From NCBI GenBank assembly GCA_019614645.1, contig JABWDB010000005.1, positions 5,426,001-5,490,000 of the forward strand: DNA of 64,000 nt, in the 5' to 3' direction. Under the pieces are notes generated by a model. That model saw only the letters and a list, made by a program, of their open reading frames with translations. It did not search any database and was not told the DNA's origin. This stretch comes from Stratiolaelaps scimitus. Taxonomy: Eukaryota > Arthropoda > Arachnida > Mesostigmata > Laelapidae. Positions 53,401 through 63,476 of this stretch are shown here, piece by piece. Position 1 is the stretch's first letter; every line of letters begins with the position of its first letter. The position numbers and the translations under genes were made by a program.

Positions 53401-54541
53401 TTGCCTGCTGCTGCTGCTGGTCTGCTGTTGGGTTTCTGCTGCTGCTGCTGCTGGCTACGCTTTGGAGGCTTTAGAGCTGCGGGGGTGCGCGGGGGCTATT
53501 TGGCTGGCTGGTTGAATGAATGGCTGGCTGGCTGGTTGACGGAGGCTGGCATGGGGCCGAATGTGGGCTGTGGGCCATGAGGGCTGCGTACCCCATCGCC
53601 CAGTCCGAACAGCAGAGAGGCGGCCAGATTAGACCGGCGGGGAATGCATGGGGGCGCATGCGTTGAAAAGAAAGCACGCCGCTCCCTTCGGCCGGTGCTG
53701 CCGCCGCCGCCGCCGCCATAGCCGCTACCATCACCACCACCACTACTACAACTACTACGACCGCCGCGGCAGCCACCGCCGCCGCCGCCGTCGTCGTCGA
53801 GCGCTCGGGTCTACGGGAGGAGGCCGGTGGCTGGAGAACGGGTGAGGGACATTGCATTGGCACGCACCAACTAACAACGAACGACGAACGAACGAACCTA
53901 CCCAACACACGCTGCGTACGAGAGGAGCGTTCTGCCAACGCGAACTGGGAGAGGAGCGACTGCCCTGGCTGCCTCCCGTCAGCTTCACTACCACTAATAC
54001 TAATACTACCACTACGACTGGTACTATTTGTACTAGTCTAGACGAACAGCGGCGCCGCCGGCGCTGCCGCAAGCAGCAACAATAACGTCGAGCAATAGGC
54101 TCGCGCACACCCAGCCACGCATGCACACATGGAGGCATATAAGAGGACCACCCTGGTTATGCCCAGACTGACGCATACAGCAGACGAAGAAACTAAGTCC
54201 AGTAGCACTGTAGGCCATAGGGCGTACGGAGCGGCAAACGATGGATGTGCTTCAGCCTTGTCTACGCTGACTGGACAGAGCCTACAGGGTATATATCCGA
54301 GCGTCGACGCTGAAGCCGACATCGGCATCCATACACACATGCACACCCCTCCATAGTCGCCCGCGTGCCAACGGGTAGAACACACTCCGATGTTGGGGTC
54401 TACCAAGCAATCTAGCTGACTCCCACGCCCTCCCAGAGGTCCCCTTGCTTCTCTACAATTCAAAAGCCACTAGCGCTCATGAGCTCTAGACTCGTACACC
54501 TCCAAACTACTACCACCTTGAGTGTTGGAACCGTTATATAA

Positions 54542-54599
<58 letters not shown>

Positions 54600-57158
54600 A
54601 GGAGACGGCCTTCCAATCGGATCTACGCTTGCCCCGCGAGTGAATCGGCGCGGAGCAACGGTGGCATCACTGATGCAAAGAACGAGATGCAAAGGATTGT
54701 GTAGGCTGAGACAGCAGAAGCTAGGACAGCAGCAAATCTGATCCACGAGCGCGTGTCCCTCTCATCGTCGAGTGACGGGAGAAAATGCTGATAATGTCGA
54801 ATGCTGTTGGAAAACTCCGGATCGACTGTTTCACCCTGCTCACACAGGAAAGATCGAGCGACGACAGTGAACAATGCAATAATAAGCTACATAATAACGA
54901 ATAGAGAAGAAGTGTTGTAGGACGTTTCAATGAATTAGTGATATATTCGAAAACACTGGCTCGAGTGGTGACCATCGATTCCATCTGTTGTAGCATGTAT
55001 CGTAGCCACGGTATTGTTACACCTGTTGCGAAGCGACAGGCCCGACCCGACAGCAATATTGCCAATGAGCGCTGTCCTGTATCTGCTGTTAATCGGAGGT
55101 AGAAATGAGACCGAACACAATAGATCAACAATATCGTAGTTATATAGGTTAACCGGGCTAATTCGTATTCGCATGATTCAGTGGACGCGTCACTAGGTCC
55201 AGTATTAATCATCAATCCACTCAACGCTAGAGACGCGTGCACAGAGCGAACGTAGAGTGCTACGCCGGCATATTTGATTCTCGTCGTCCGAAGGAATCAT
55301 GTCTTCACAAGGGACCATGGATCACGGGCCCACCAAGGCGCACGGTCAAATAGGCAGACACTTGGCTTACATAACACAGTAATCTCCCTGTGTGTTCAGC
55401 TGGAACACATTGAATGAGCTCGAATGAGGAGGTCGAGAGAAAGCAACTGACCGGCCAAAGTTGGACACGCATGATAATTTTTTGATTGTTTCTCTGCCAA
55501 TATCAGAGCAAGCAGTAAATAGAAGCATTTGATCGAGATGTTGAGGTAGAGCTCTCAGCCTGATCGGTTTCATCAAGGGCTTGATGATGGTGAACAATGT
55601 AGACACTGAGCTTGCTTGTGTTTGCTCGAATGGGGGCTCTCGAAATTGAATGAGCGAGGAATGGAGAGAGAGATTGACAGTTGGAGAGAGATTGCCAGTT
55701 GGAGAGAGATTGCCTACGGCAAAAATTATATATTATAATGGTGGCTACTGTTGCAGTTCTAGTACTTGCTGTGTTGTTTGGCTTTGTAAATGTGTAGGGT
55801 GGGCCCTTAACGCCGCCGGGCGCAGTAATGCAAGTATGGTCACGATATGTGCTTACACAAATAGAAAAAATATATATATGTGTGAATTTACTGATTATTG
55901 TCAAACTCTAGCATCTAAATGTGCCGCTATGGTGCTATGAGCGTACCCGCAATGCAGCAATGAATTACATCCGCAACTACATAATTTATCGATTTGCGTT
56001 TGCGCTTTCGAAATTTGCACAGTCATTATAATCTATATATACATATATATATATATATATATGAGAAGACCCTAAAACAAATAACTCGCCGAGTTAAGAA
56101 CACACACACACACATCAATTGTGGGCTCCCTCCTAAATCTCTAATTCTAGCCTAAATAGATTCAATCGAAGTGAATTAGCTGATAAAAGTTCACCTAAGC
56201 TCTCTTTACGTTCAACTCTGCTGAGGCTGGCGGACGGTCGGTTCGTTAGTATTAATAATAATCAACATAAGACAACATCACGATTACAATTGGACGTCCA
56301 TCGATTGTCTATTTGGTCCATGTCCCGGCGGCGTCGTGGCGCATGACGACTGGTCGATTTTATATCTATCTATCTATGTTTCTATCAACTGTGCGCGTCT
56401 CGTCGACCTGCCCTGCCGAATCAGACCCGACGAATGTCTGTTTTGGAGAAGTACTGGGGTTCCCCCTGATCCCTCCGACGAAATGAAACTTCATTTTACC
56501 TCTCTGCCACCCCAATGTCCGTACAGCCGTACAGAGAGTAGTCATTATTTGATCGTCGTTGTAGTAAAGCTTCGTAGAGAATCACCAAAACTAATCAGAT
56601 GGCGCAATCATTTGCGTGAGACTCTGAAGAACGGGATCGAGGTTTCATCACTGGGCCACCGTTAGCCGACGACAGCAACGACAACTCCCTAGACTGCCTA
56701 TGTAGCCTATGATTACTTGTAGTTTTAATCACATGGACAATGAGACAGATCAGCCTGTTATAAAGCGTATACCTGCTGGCCTTTGGGTGGTCAACTGTCT
56801 TACGGCAAATGAATCCTGGCGTACGGCAAGATATCGATGAATAAACAGGGCATCGTCTTTATTGTCATCGAGATTGTTTTAAACGTGTTAGAAACGCTAT
56901 GTGCTGAAACCGGTTCGAATCATCTGGATGATATTTTGCCATTTCGCGCAACGTTCGGGAAATGACAGGAGGAATGGAATAAACCGAACGCAGCCCACAC
57001 CACCGGGAACTGGACGAGGTATTTGAAGCAATACAATGTTTAGCTGAGCAGGGTGGTACAGCCACCATGAAAGGCACCGTAACAAAGTGAATTAGCTCAG
57101 CCAATTAGTCTAAATCTCAATCAACTCTTGACACATACACATTGATATGTTGCATGTC

Positions 57159-57193
<35 letters not shown>

Positions 57194-60100
57194 CTTATAC
57201 ATATTGTAGCATATATACCACAATATTCCACCAACAGATTTCCACTCCTCGTCGAAACGACCCATTCTTCTATACAGTCAAACAATAAGGGCTCAGTCTT
57301 CATCAGCATCACAGTTGCCCAACGAGAACTTCGCTTGTTCGTACAATTATTGTCGTTCAACAATTATTGTCCCAACGGCGACATCATCAACATCATTTGT
57401 GAGTGTCCCGCGGCCACCTCGTCCTCTTTTGCTACGGGGCTGTCGTTTGCTTTATTCTTCGTTGCGTGAAACGGGCTGATTCGCCCAACCCGTCGTGATG
57501 TCAGCATGAACGCGGGCACCGATTACTCTGGTGCTTACCTCTCCAACACCAGCTCTTCTCACGGGCGACGCCTCTCATTGTGAGGAACGATCGTTTGGCC
57601 GACGGCCGCAATGATTTCTTGCTTCGACCGCTTCTTGTTCACATCTCGATCAGATCAAATATTATTCTTTGCTAGCGCCCGATCCATCATTCGTCGGGCT
57701 GCTCCGTAGATTCGTCCCTCTGGACTTCAGAGTGGTCGCGGCCAACGTCTTGCTTGCTTGCGGATTTGTCCCCTGCGCCCTGCTCCCGACCTAAGTGCAC
57801 TCGAAGGAAATGCGACTGTCCGCCGAAGCCGCTGGCCGCGTTCACGAGTATCTCCCGCTAGCGACATCGACTACTGTTCGCAGTGTTCTGACGACGATGT
57901 CCAGCTCGTCCCTGCAGCCTTTGCTTCTCCAGGCCGCAATTTCCTCCATAGAGACACTATCTCATGGATCTCTCTCTTTCTCTCTCTCTATTTCTCTCTA
58001 TTTTGCAGCACGTCGACAAGTGGTTGGACCGTCGATGTTTGTACACGAATTCCGTGATAACCACCACGGCGACGGATGCATATGGCTCGGGCCTTTCGAG
58101 CAGCAATCATCGAACGAGTCCTTCTCTACGGGCACCAACACTAGTCGAATGCATTCGCGGGAATCGGTTGGCAAAAGGCTTAACGCAGGTTAAGATAGGA
58201 GCGGCCCTGCAGAGGTGGGTGGCAAGCCATGTTGGCTGCGTGCTTTAGCCTTCTCCTTCAATCGCCGCCGGACTCAGTCTCAGGCCCACTCTTTCCTCTT
58301 TCGTCTCCATTCGTTTGCAGCTGATAGAAGGAGAGACAAGCCTATGAACTCCAGCGGTGGATCGGCACTGTCGGTCGGCCCCCACGGGCGTTCCTCCAAG
58401 TTCTGTTGGAGAACCCCACTCGTCCCCTCCTGCCCCTGCCTCGCTCAAACCCCCCAAAGCACCGTCTCCTCACCGACCGGTACGACCTTACCAGCCGAGA
58501 GAGGAGCCGCACCCCCAGTAGTAACACTAGTAGAGTACGAGGCGGGCGTACCCCGGACATACACCCCAGGCTCAGCCAAGAGACAGCAGGCCGGCAGGGA
58601 GCCAACAGAAACAACGCGATCCCTCTCGCAAGCAGCAAAAGCAAAAGCAAGCCAACGAAAGGACACACAGGCGAGATCGGGATCTGGTCTAGCATCGCTT
58701 CTACCCTATCTGTCTAGTGTTGGGTAAGGCGTTGGCTGTTGTTGCTGCTGCTGTTGCCGCTGTTACTGCTGCTTCAGCTGGACCACTGAGTCGCTTACTA
58801 TTCCAGTGAGTCATAGGCGCAGTGGCAGGCTGGCACGCAGGCGGGCGGGCGGGCGGGCGGATAGACAGAGGGACAGACAAGCGCGCTCCATCTCGCGCCA
58901 GGGTCCCAGTTGTTCGTCCAAGTCGTCCACCTCCTCCTCCTCTGGCTCGTCCGGGCCTGGCTCTCGCTCGTCCATCGAGTGATGCCGCGCGAAATCTTTC
59001 AAGTAAGAGAGAGGCTGTGAAATCTGGCCAGGGCTGCTCGTGGCCATCCAGTACATATCGTAGTATCGGCTGCAAGAGCCACTGGAGAAAGACGCGAGCC
59101 ACCGAGCGTCGCGCCGAGCACCGCCGGCAACAGCAGCAAAAGCAGGGAGCCGTGGCGAGTGAGCGAGGAGGGCGCTAGCAACCGACCACCATCACAAACA
59201 CGGCTGACTATCGCCGCCACTGATGCATTTGCTGCTGCTGCTGCTGCTTGTTCTACTACCACTATTGGTTGGGTACGGGAACGGATGCATATGCCGAGCA
59301 GGCTGTGTCTCCTCATCGAGATTGTGCAGCCACGAGTGCGTCGTCGTCGTCGTCGTCGTCGAGGGCTCTATGCGTACATTGCTGTATGCTGCTTTCGTTA
59401 GGATTCTCGTTCGATTTAACTCCGACTCGGTGAGGACCGACCAAGGGTGGTGGCGCAGTGGTTCTTCCACCGGCAGAACCTGAGTGCCTTCGGTTTGGTA
59501 CCTAACAGCAACCGCACGAGAGCCGCAGGTCGGCGTTGCCGCGTCGAAACACGATGGTGCATCGCATAGTGTACACGGTACATGGGTAAAAAACAAGCAA
59601 GCGCGCATCCGAAACACGAGGATGAAACCAAATGGTAACAGCACAACATCGAGGAAATCGGACGATTCGAAGGAAACCCTTTGGCCAGGGGAATAACAGC
59701 AAGAAGCAAAAGTAGAGGCGGTATCGCGGTCGCCGAGGGCGCGCCCCTAACAAGGCACTCTGCGCCTGCCGCTGCGAGCCAAGATAGCAAAGATGCAGGC
59801 AGAGGAGACTGGCCACCGCCATTGCTCGATGGCTGAGCGATGAGACTGCACGATGTCACGGGAGTGTGCCCACCTGCGCCGTGCTCCATTCCACTATAAG
59901 GCAGCGTTCAGCGTTGTAGCGACGCTCGACTATCTGAGAACACTGAGTGCTCCGAGCTCATTGTATTGCCTCCGATGCGAGCAGTGGCGCTGCCAGAGGA
60001 GCATCCCCGTCAACCAAGAAGAGAAGAAGGTATTGAGGGAAGGAGGTGGACTCAACAAAGTGGCGCAACGCAATTCACTCCATTCGCACGGAGTCAACAC

Positions 60101-62719
60101 AAATACATAATGGTTGCATCTAATGGCAGCTAGCCCATGGCGGTTGGGAATCCTTCTGCCAGACAACTGGAAGTGTCTGGCAAAATGGGTCTTAGGTAGG
60201 AAGTTCGAGCAGGTCACACACTACGTTATTCGCGAGCTGGTCGCATTTTTGGTATAGCTGCTATTAGTGTTGTTTTGGTCTCGTATAGCTAAAGTATTGT
60301 ACTAGTCGAAATAGATTCGCGCGAACACAGACATACGCACACACTCACAGCCTTCAGGCTGACTGTCAGGCAACAAAACATTTAACGTCCACGGTACCGC
60401 TTTCTCAGTGCCTCGTAAAACGGACCCCGTGAATGTAAAGGTGCAACTGGAGGGATTGAAACCACGCACCTACGCCGAATAGCGACGGACAGTACTTAAC
60501 CCGGCGACTCACCAGAGCTGGAAGAAGTCCCAGCTGGTACATATAGCGGGGCATATGTAGGGAAAATCACTTCCGTTCCTTAACTTGTCCGTGAAGTTTT
60601 TGAATACTTTCTCCTTTGTTTCGCAAAATAGCAATAGATACATGTTTATTTGTCGGAAGTATTCGCCATGACTCCTATGTGCCAATCATATGATTGAAAA
60701 GTTTCAAAAACAAAGAAGGAACGCTCGATAAATTGTCGACGAATTGGTCATTCACCAATTACGTACTGCACTAATATGCTTGTCGAGTACGAGACATGCG
60801 TATATAGGGCTGGTTGCATTGTCTTGACACTCACGTCCCCGGAACTACAATGGATTTTAATGCGTTTATCCCATAGACGGGCAGATGGCCTCATTGCGTT
60901 AAGTAAGGGACTACTCAAAACAGAAATGGAATGATTACATTAACAAGATGCTCCTGCCACACCATTCGATTTTAGGGACTCTAGGCTACGATTGACATAT
61001 TAGCTATATCAATCGTTACACATAAATCTCTATCTTAGTGAAATAAAAAGAGACACAGTTGTTCATTAAAAAAAGAAAGCGATCATGAATCAACCTCATA
61101 TATCAATCGGGTACAGTCGGTTATCTGGATGCCTTCTGCATACATACCCGTGGCTCGCACACGAAATGTTCTCTAACGGTTTTTCGAACGGCAAAAGCCG
61201 CCTTCTCTCGTTTGCTCTGTGACTTCCACGCTTGGTCCCGCAACGCGCGGTCCAGCGCTACCCGGCGGCCATGTGCACTCGCTCGATTTTTGCGAATCGA
61301 CAGTAAAATAGCAAAAATCTTCACCAAATAGGTGCTGTTACACCTAGTATCCCTCCACGAGTAGCAGGCACCAGGAGAGCGAGAAGAAAAAAAGGCCTGA
61401 ATCGGGTCCGGCCGGTGTGTCCGGCCGTCAAACCGGTTCTCAAAGCAAGTCCACGCCGGCTATAATTCAAGGGATCTACTATCGCCTACTAGAAATTCCT
61501 CTCCGCTATGAATGGACTTGGGGATAGTTGAGGGGAGGTTGGAGTAACTGCTCGCACGAGCCGAGCACGCGCGACATCGCGGAACGCTTGCGATTAACCA
61601 AGTGTGCCGTTTCTGAGAACTTTTTTTCTACTGGGGCGAGGAAAAAATCGGAAAAAATACTAGGCTGAAACTGTGTCACTCGTGGAGATCTGGGACAGGT
61701 GGATAAACGGGGTCGGTAGAGGATACACAAGCGCTTTCGGAGCATGCATGAGAAAGTAGAGAATCGACTATAGGAATCCTGCGAGCGCTCCTATTTACTA
61801 ATACTCTTGGACCCGCGTTTCACCGTGGATAGCTGCGAAGAGCGTAAACGATTTTGAATAAAGCCATCGAGCCATTGAAGTTTACTAACAATGTATGAAC
61901 AAGGTTTCTGTGATCTCAGTGGAGCTGTTGTTCATATAAGAGTCTCGGAATGAAGGATCCATCTTTTGAGCACAGCTAGCAAGAGGTATTGTTATGTAGT
62001 TATCGATGTTAATCATTTCATAATGAAGTAATTTCAAATCGAAGCTGCTCCGGGCTATTGTTGGATCTCGATAGACATTTTCCGAGAGGAACAGAGAAAT
62101 AGCGAGAGAGCGTGAGAGAGAGAGAGACATCTTCCCACTCAGCGTACGCTCATCTCACCATAAGTGAGCATTTTACACAGAATTCACTCATGGCGACATC
62201 AAGTTATAGCCTGCTAGCTCAATCTTCCATAGATCACTAGGTCTGTCGAGCTGCGGCGTTCTCTGCTTTTGCAATGTGGCAATCGCCTCCCGGGGATTGC
62301 TCTGTCCTCCTCCTACAACATGCCGTATTACATATATGTAGCCTTGTTTTTTCTCAATAGAGAATTATCATCGCCATCGCCTCCGTCGCCTCGATCAACT
62401 TGACACTCACCAGAAGACATGAGCGACGCGTGGTTCGAACTGTTGTTGCTTTGCGAGTGGCCGTGCTGCTGTTGCTGCTGCTGAGGAGAGGGTCCTTGCA
62501 TTTGCAAGTGGCCCTGACCAGCGGGTCCGAGCGGGCTGTGACCCCCAACCGGCGTCCCCTGGGGTCCTTGGCCGCCCCCCGGAGTGCCACTTTGTTGTTG
62601 TTGCTGTTGCTGTTGTTGTTGTTGCTGTTGTTGCTGCTGCTGCTGCTGTACTGACTGTGGACTCAGCGGATTAATGCTGAGACCGCCGCCAGATGAATGC
62701 TGCGGCTGCTGCTGTTTTT

Positions 62720-62750
<31 letters not shown>

Positions 62751-63476
62751 TTGAGACTGTTGTTGTTGTTGCTGCTGTTGCTGCTGCTGTTGGTGTTGAT
62801 TCGGTAACGTCGAAAGTATCTTGTGGTTCGATAGAAACGACTTGAGCTTCTGTAGGGAGATTACGGGAGTGCCCAGTGACGACTTTAGTTGGTTGCCGCT
62901 TCCCGACCCCTCGTTCGATTGGGGCCCGCCGATCGGCGAGCTGGCTCCGCTGCCGATTGAGCCGCCGCCGCCACCACCTCCTCCTCCACCGTTGAGGGGG
63001 CCCTGACCTTGCGATATCTGCTGGCCGCTGCCGACACCCCCCGATAGGGAGCTACTGTCTCCTCCCAGTGAAGATGCTGGCGTCGGGGGTCCCCCCACCG
63101 AGAGGTCCGCGGTGGGATGGTCTAGACTCGGCATGCCACCATTTAGACGGAGTGGACTTAGCCCGCTAACGAGATGGCTATGCTGTTGGCCTCCACCTCC
63201 GACGAGACTGCCCAGTCCGAGACCACTCAGAGTGCCGCCCAACGGACTGACCGGCGGGCCCGGTGTTCCCAGACTGTGGTACGCGGTGTAGCCGAGTTTA
63301 GAACTGTGCGACAACGCGGCATGGCCGGTGCTGTCATTTTGGCCAAACAATGATTGCGGGTGGTGTAACGGGTGCGGGGTATGTGGAGAAGGTACGCCGG
63401 TACGGTCTTGGACCGCGGAACATCCTAGGGAGCCCGCAGTCGACCCGCATGCTTCCATGAAGCCGCAAGTCGACAT
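24254..63476 (-). CDS. rn: Rotund/Squeeze/LIN-29/ZNF384-family C2H2 zinc-finger transcription factor (whole gene, four coding exons)
   Basis: Spliced coding region: 63476-62411, 45095-44788, 25656-24964, 24607-24254. All introns begin GT and end AG. Phases are 1, 0 and 0, and they join without breaking the frame, giving 806 residues. Six C2H2 fingers lie at about residues 451-619, joined by TGEKP-like linkers. Segments such as [23 protein letters not shown] and [15 protein letters not shown] are typical of the Rotund, Squeeze, LIN-29 and ZNF384/362 family. Known members are nuclear DNA-binding regulators: Drosophila rotund patterns leg and wing discs, squeeze specifies neurons, and lin-29 controls developmental timing. 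The outer regions are low-complexity Gln, Gly, Ser and Pro, as expected for regulatory domains. Family assignment is firm. Whether this is the rotund or the squeeze orthologue, or a single ancestral gene, cannot be told here, so the symbol marks the family. Introns of about 17.3 and 19.1 kb suggest room for internal enhancers or promoters. Confidence 0.93.
24608..24963 (-). other. Intron 3 of the zinc-finger gene (356 bases)
   Basis: GTAAGTGCC at 24963 and CATCATTACAG ending at 24608 are good splice borders, and both sides are phase 0. It contrasts with the two giant introns. Nothing else was seen inside. Confidence 0.88.
24964..25656 (-). CDS. rn: Coding exon 3: zinc fingers 1 (second half) to 6
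   Basis: The acceptor is TTTCGCAG|ATTTTCGGC and the donor is AGTTCAG|GTAAGTG. The exon is phase 0 on both sides, 231 codons, residues 459-689. Finger 1 finishes with His469 and His473. Finger 2 uses Cys482/485 and His498/502. Finger 3 uses Cys510/513 and His526/530. Finger 4 uses Cys538/543 (a C-x4-C form with HPGC) and His556/560. Finger 5 uses Cys568/571 and His584/588. Finger 6 uses Cys599/602 and His615/619. All ligands are present. Linkers MRETKPY, LGIKPY, TGDKPY and QTDKPY are of the DNA-binding TGEKP type, and the linker before finger 6 is longer (KESKHLKTH). After the fingers comes a Ser/Pro/Thr-rich tail ([18 protein letters not shown]) that may be a phosphorylated spacer. DNA binding by this block follows from family knowledge. 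Sequence specificity is not inferred. Confidence 0.96.
29532..29559. repeat. (TA)n array in intron 2
   Basis: 28 bases of uninterrupted TA. Similar 20-30 base arrays lie at 13189-13210, 32682-32706, 36142-36168, 38111-38128, 44319-44338, 48123-48147, 56032-56062 and 57165-57193. Confidence 0.85.
29889..29942 (+). mobile_element. SINE 3' fragment with T-rich tail
   Basis: The segment GCTTAAATGTTGGCCGAGAG then TCAGCCCGAATAGTTTAG matches the last 45 bases or so of SINE copy 2, followed by a run of about nine T. It is a 5'-truncated relic in intron 2. Confidence 0.5.
30500..30554. repeat. (CT)n array
   Basis: About 55 bases of TC repeats with two small interruptions, at the edge of the C+T-rich 30.6-31.9 kb island in intron 2. 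Read from the gene strand it is (GA)n. Confidence 0.9.
34134..34159. repeat. (GA)n array
   Basis: 26 bases of GA. Similar arrays lie at 11184-11211, 12821-12840 and 45128-45148. The last sits 33 bases upstream of exon 2, outside its pyrimidine tract. Confidence 0.85.
44788..45095 (-). CDS. rn: Coding exon 2: Pro/Ala-rich linker and first half of zinc finger 1
   Basis: The acceptor is ATCCTGTTTAG|GTCAC. The first two bases complete the Gly356 codon begun in exon 1, an exact phase match over a 17.3 kb intron. The donor is CCCCCAG|GTAAGTG, ending in phase 0. It encodes residues 356-458: an acidic/polar start, a Pro-Leu-Ala repeat ([13 protein letters not shown]), a VANVANV repeat, then a hydrophobic stretch ([15 protein letters not shown]). 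It ends YGCKMCPQ, where Cys453 and Cys456 are the two zinc-binding cysteines of finger 1. The matching histidines are in exon 3. The KMCPQIF core is a family hallmark as I recall it from fly and vertebrate members. The exon length is not a multiple of three in combined phase (1 in, 0 out), so skipping it would shift the frame. Confidence 0.92.
47320..47464. repeat. Long imperfect (TA)n array with regular CA interruptions
   Basis: About 145 bases of TA with TACATA interruptions. In the middle part they recur every 14 bases or so, so a higher-order unit was amplified. It lies in intron 1. Confidence 0.9.
48148..48288. mobile_element. Mariner-type miniature inverted-repeat element (MITE)
   Basis: The left end AGGCTGTTCGGAAAGTT and the right end AACTTTTCAAACAGCCTG are imperfect inverted repeats of about 18-27 bases that extend into GCGCAAT/GCAATT. 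The element is about 140 bases and is flanked by TA on both sides, the target of Tc1/mariner elements. No transposase frame is inside, so it is non-autonomous. It lies in intron 1 beside a (TA)n array that may have supplied the target. Confidence 0.7.
51221..51236 (+). repeat. Homopolymer G run
   Basis: Sixteen consecutive G inside a G-rich patch (51.18-51.26 kb). A shorter run is at 49739-49749. Confidence 0.85.
52898..53038. repeat. Paired CTG triplet runs in a GC-rich island
   Basis: Pure CTG runs lie at about 52898-52920 and 53017-53038. More CTG/GCG triplet runs continue to about 53.46 kb. Read from the gene strand they are CAG. Confidence 0.8.
54545..54591. repeat. (TA)n array, pure
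   Basis: About 47 bases of uninterrupted TA in intron 1. Confidence 0.9.
55662..55716. repeat. 18-base minisatellite, three copies
   Basis: The unit TTGGAGAGAGATTGCCAG is repeated three times in tandem, the first with one change and an extra base. Confidence 0.8.
60351..60518 (-). mobile_element. tRNA-derived SINE, copy 5, minus strand
   Basis: Read on the minus strand it has a tRNA-like head, B-box-like GTGGTTTCAATCCC, GTTGCACCTTTACATT, CGTTTTACGAGGCACTGAG, GGTACCGTGGACGTTAAATG and a terminal GACAGTCAGCCTGAAGG. This matches the family order. It lies in intron 1 of the zinc-finger gene in sense orientation. It is more diverged than copy 2, and no target duplication was found. Confidence 0.7.
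62411..63476 (-). CDS. rn: Coding exon 1: start codon and Gly/Ser/Pro/Gln-rich N-terminal region
   Basis: The ATG at 63476-63474 is the first in its frame after an upstream in-frame TGA, with a purine at -3. A second in-frame ATG follows at residue 7. The exon encodes residues 1-355 plus the first base of Gly356. It is Pro/His-rich near residues 28-45 and has ten glycines at 163-172. Glutamine runs of 12, 12 and 19 lie at about 229-240, 242-253 and 277-295, with a shorter run near 332-337. A less repetitive block just before them (about 196-226, ending [13 protein letters not shown]) could be a conserved functional motif. The donor is TCTG|GTGAGT, so the exon ends in phase 1. The open frame runs on to 62328 but that extension is intronic. 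No DNA-binding fold is visible. Activation or cofactor recruitment is an inference from composition. An untranslated first exon upstream is possible. Confidence 0.9.

Larger units (their letters stand above)
45096..62410 (-). other. Intron 1 of the zinc-finger gene (about 17.3 kb)
   Basis: The donor is GTGAGT at 62410 and the acceptor is CTGTTTAG ending at 45096. It contains the 140-base (TA)n array near 47.4 kb, the mariner-type MITE, SINE copy 5, a G-run, an 18-base minisatellite and GC-rich triplet-repeat islands at about 49.5-50.1, 51.0-54.2 and 58.2-60.1 kb. No coding exon was recognised. Confidence 0.85.

Noticed and set aside
53471..54138. Overlapping minus-strand open frames rich in Ala, Val and Arg
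   Set aside because: They are frame shadows of GCC/CAC triplet repeats. Several frames are equally open.
58215..58727. 170-codon plus-strand open frame
   Set aside because: Ser/Pro/Arg-rich without a motif, antisense within intron 1, with equally long frames on the other strand.
59445..59500. tRNA-like GGTGGCGCAGTGGTTCTTCC on the plus strand
   Set aside because: It looks like an A box, but no good B box or cloverleaf follows, so no tRNA gene or SINE is claimed.
62328..62410. Extension of exon 1 open frame past the GTGAGT
   Set aside because: The strong donor and the exact phase match with exon 2 show that these codons are intronic.
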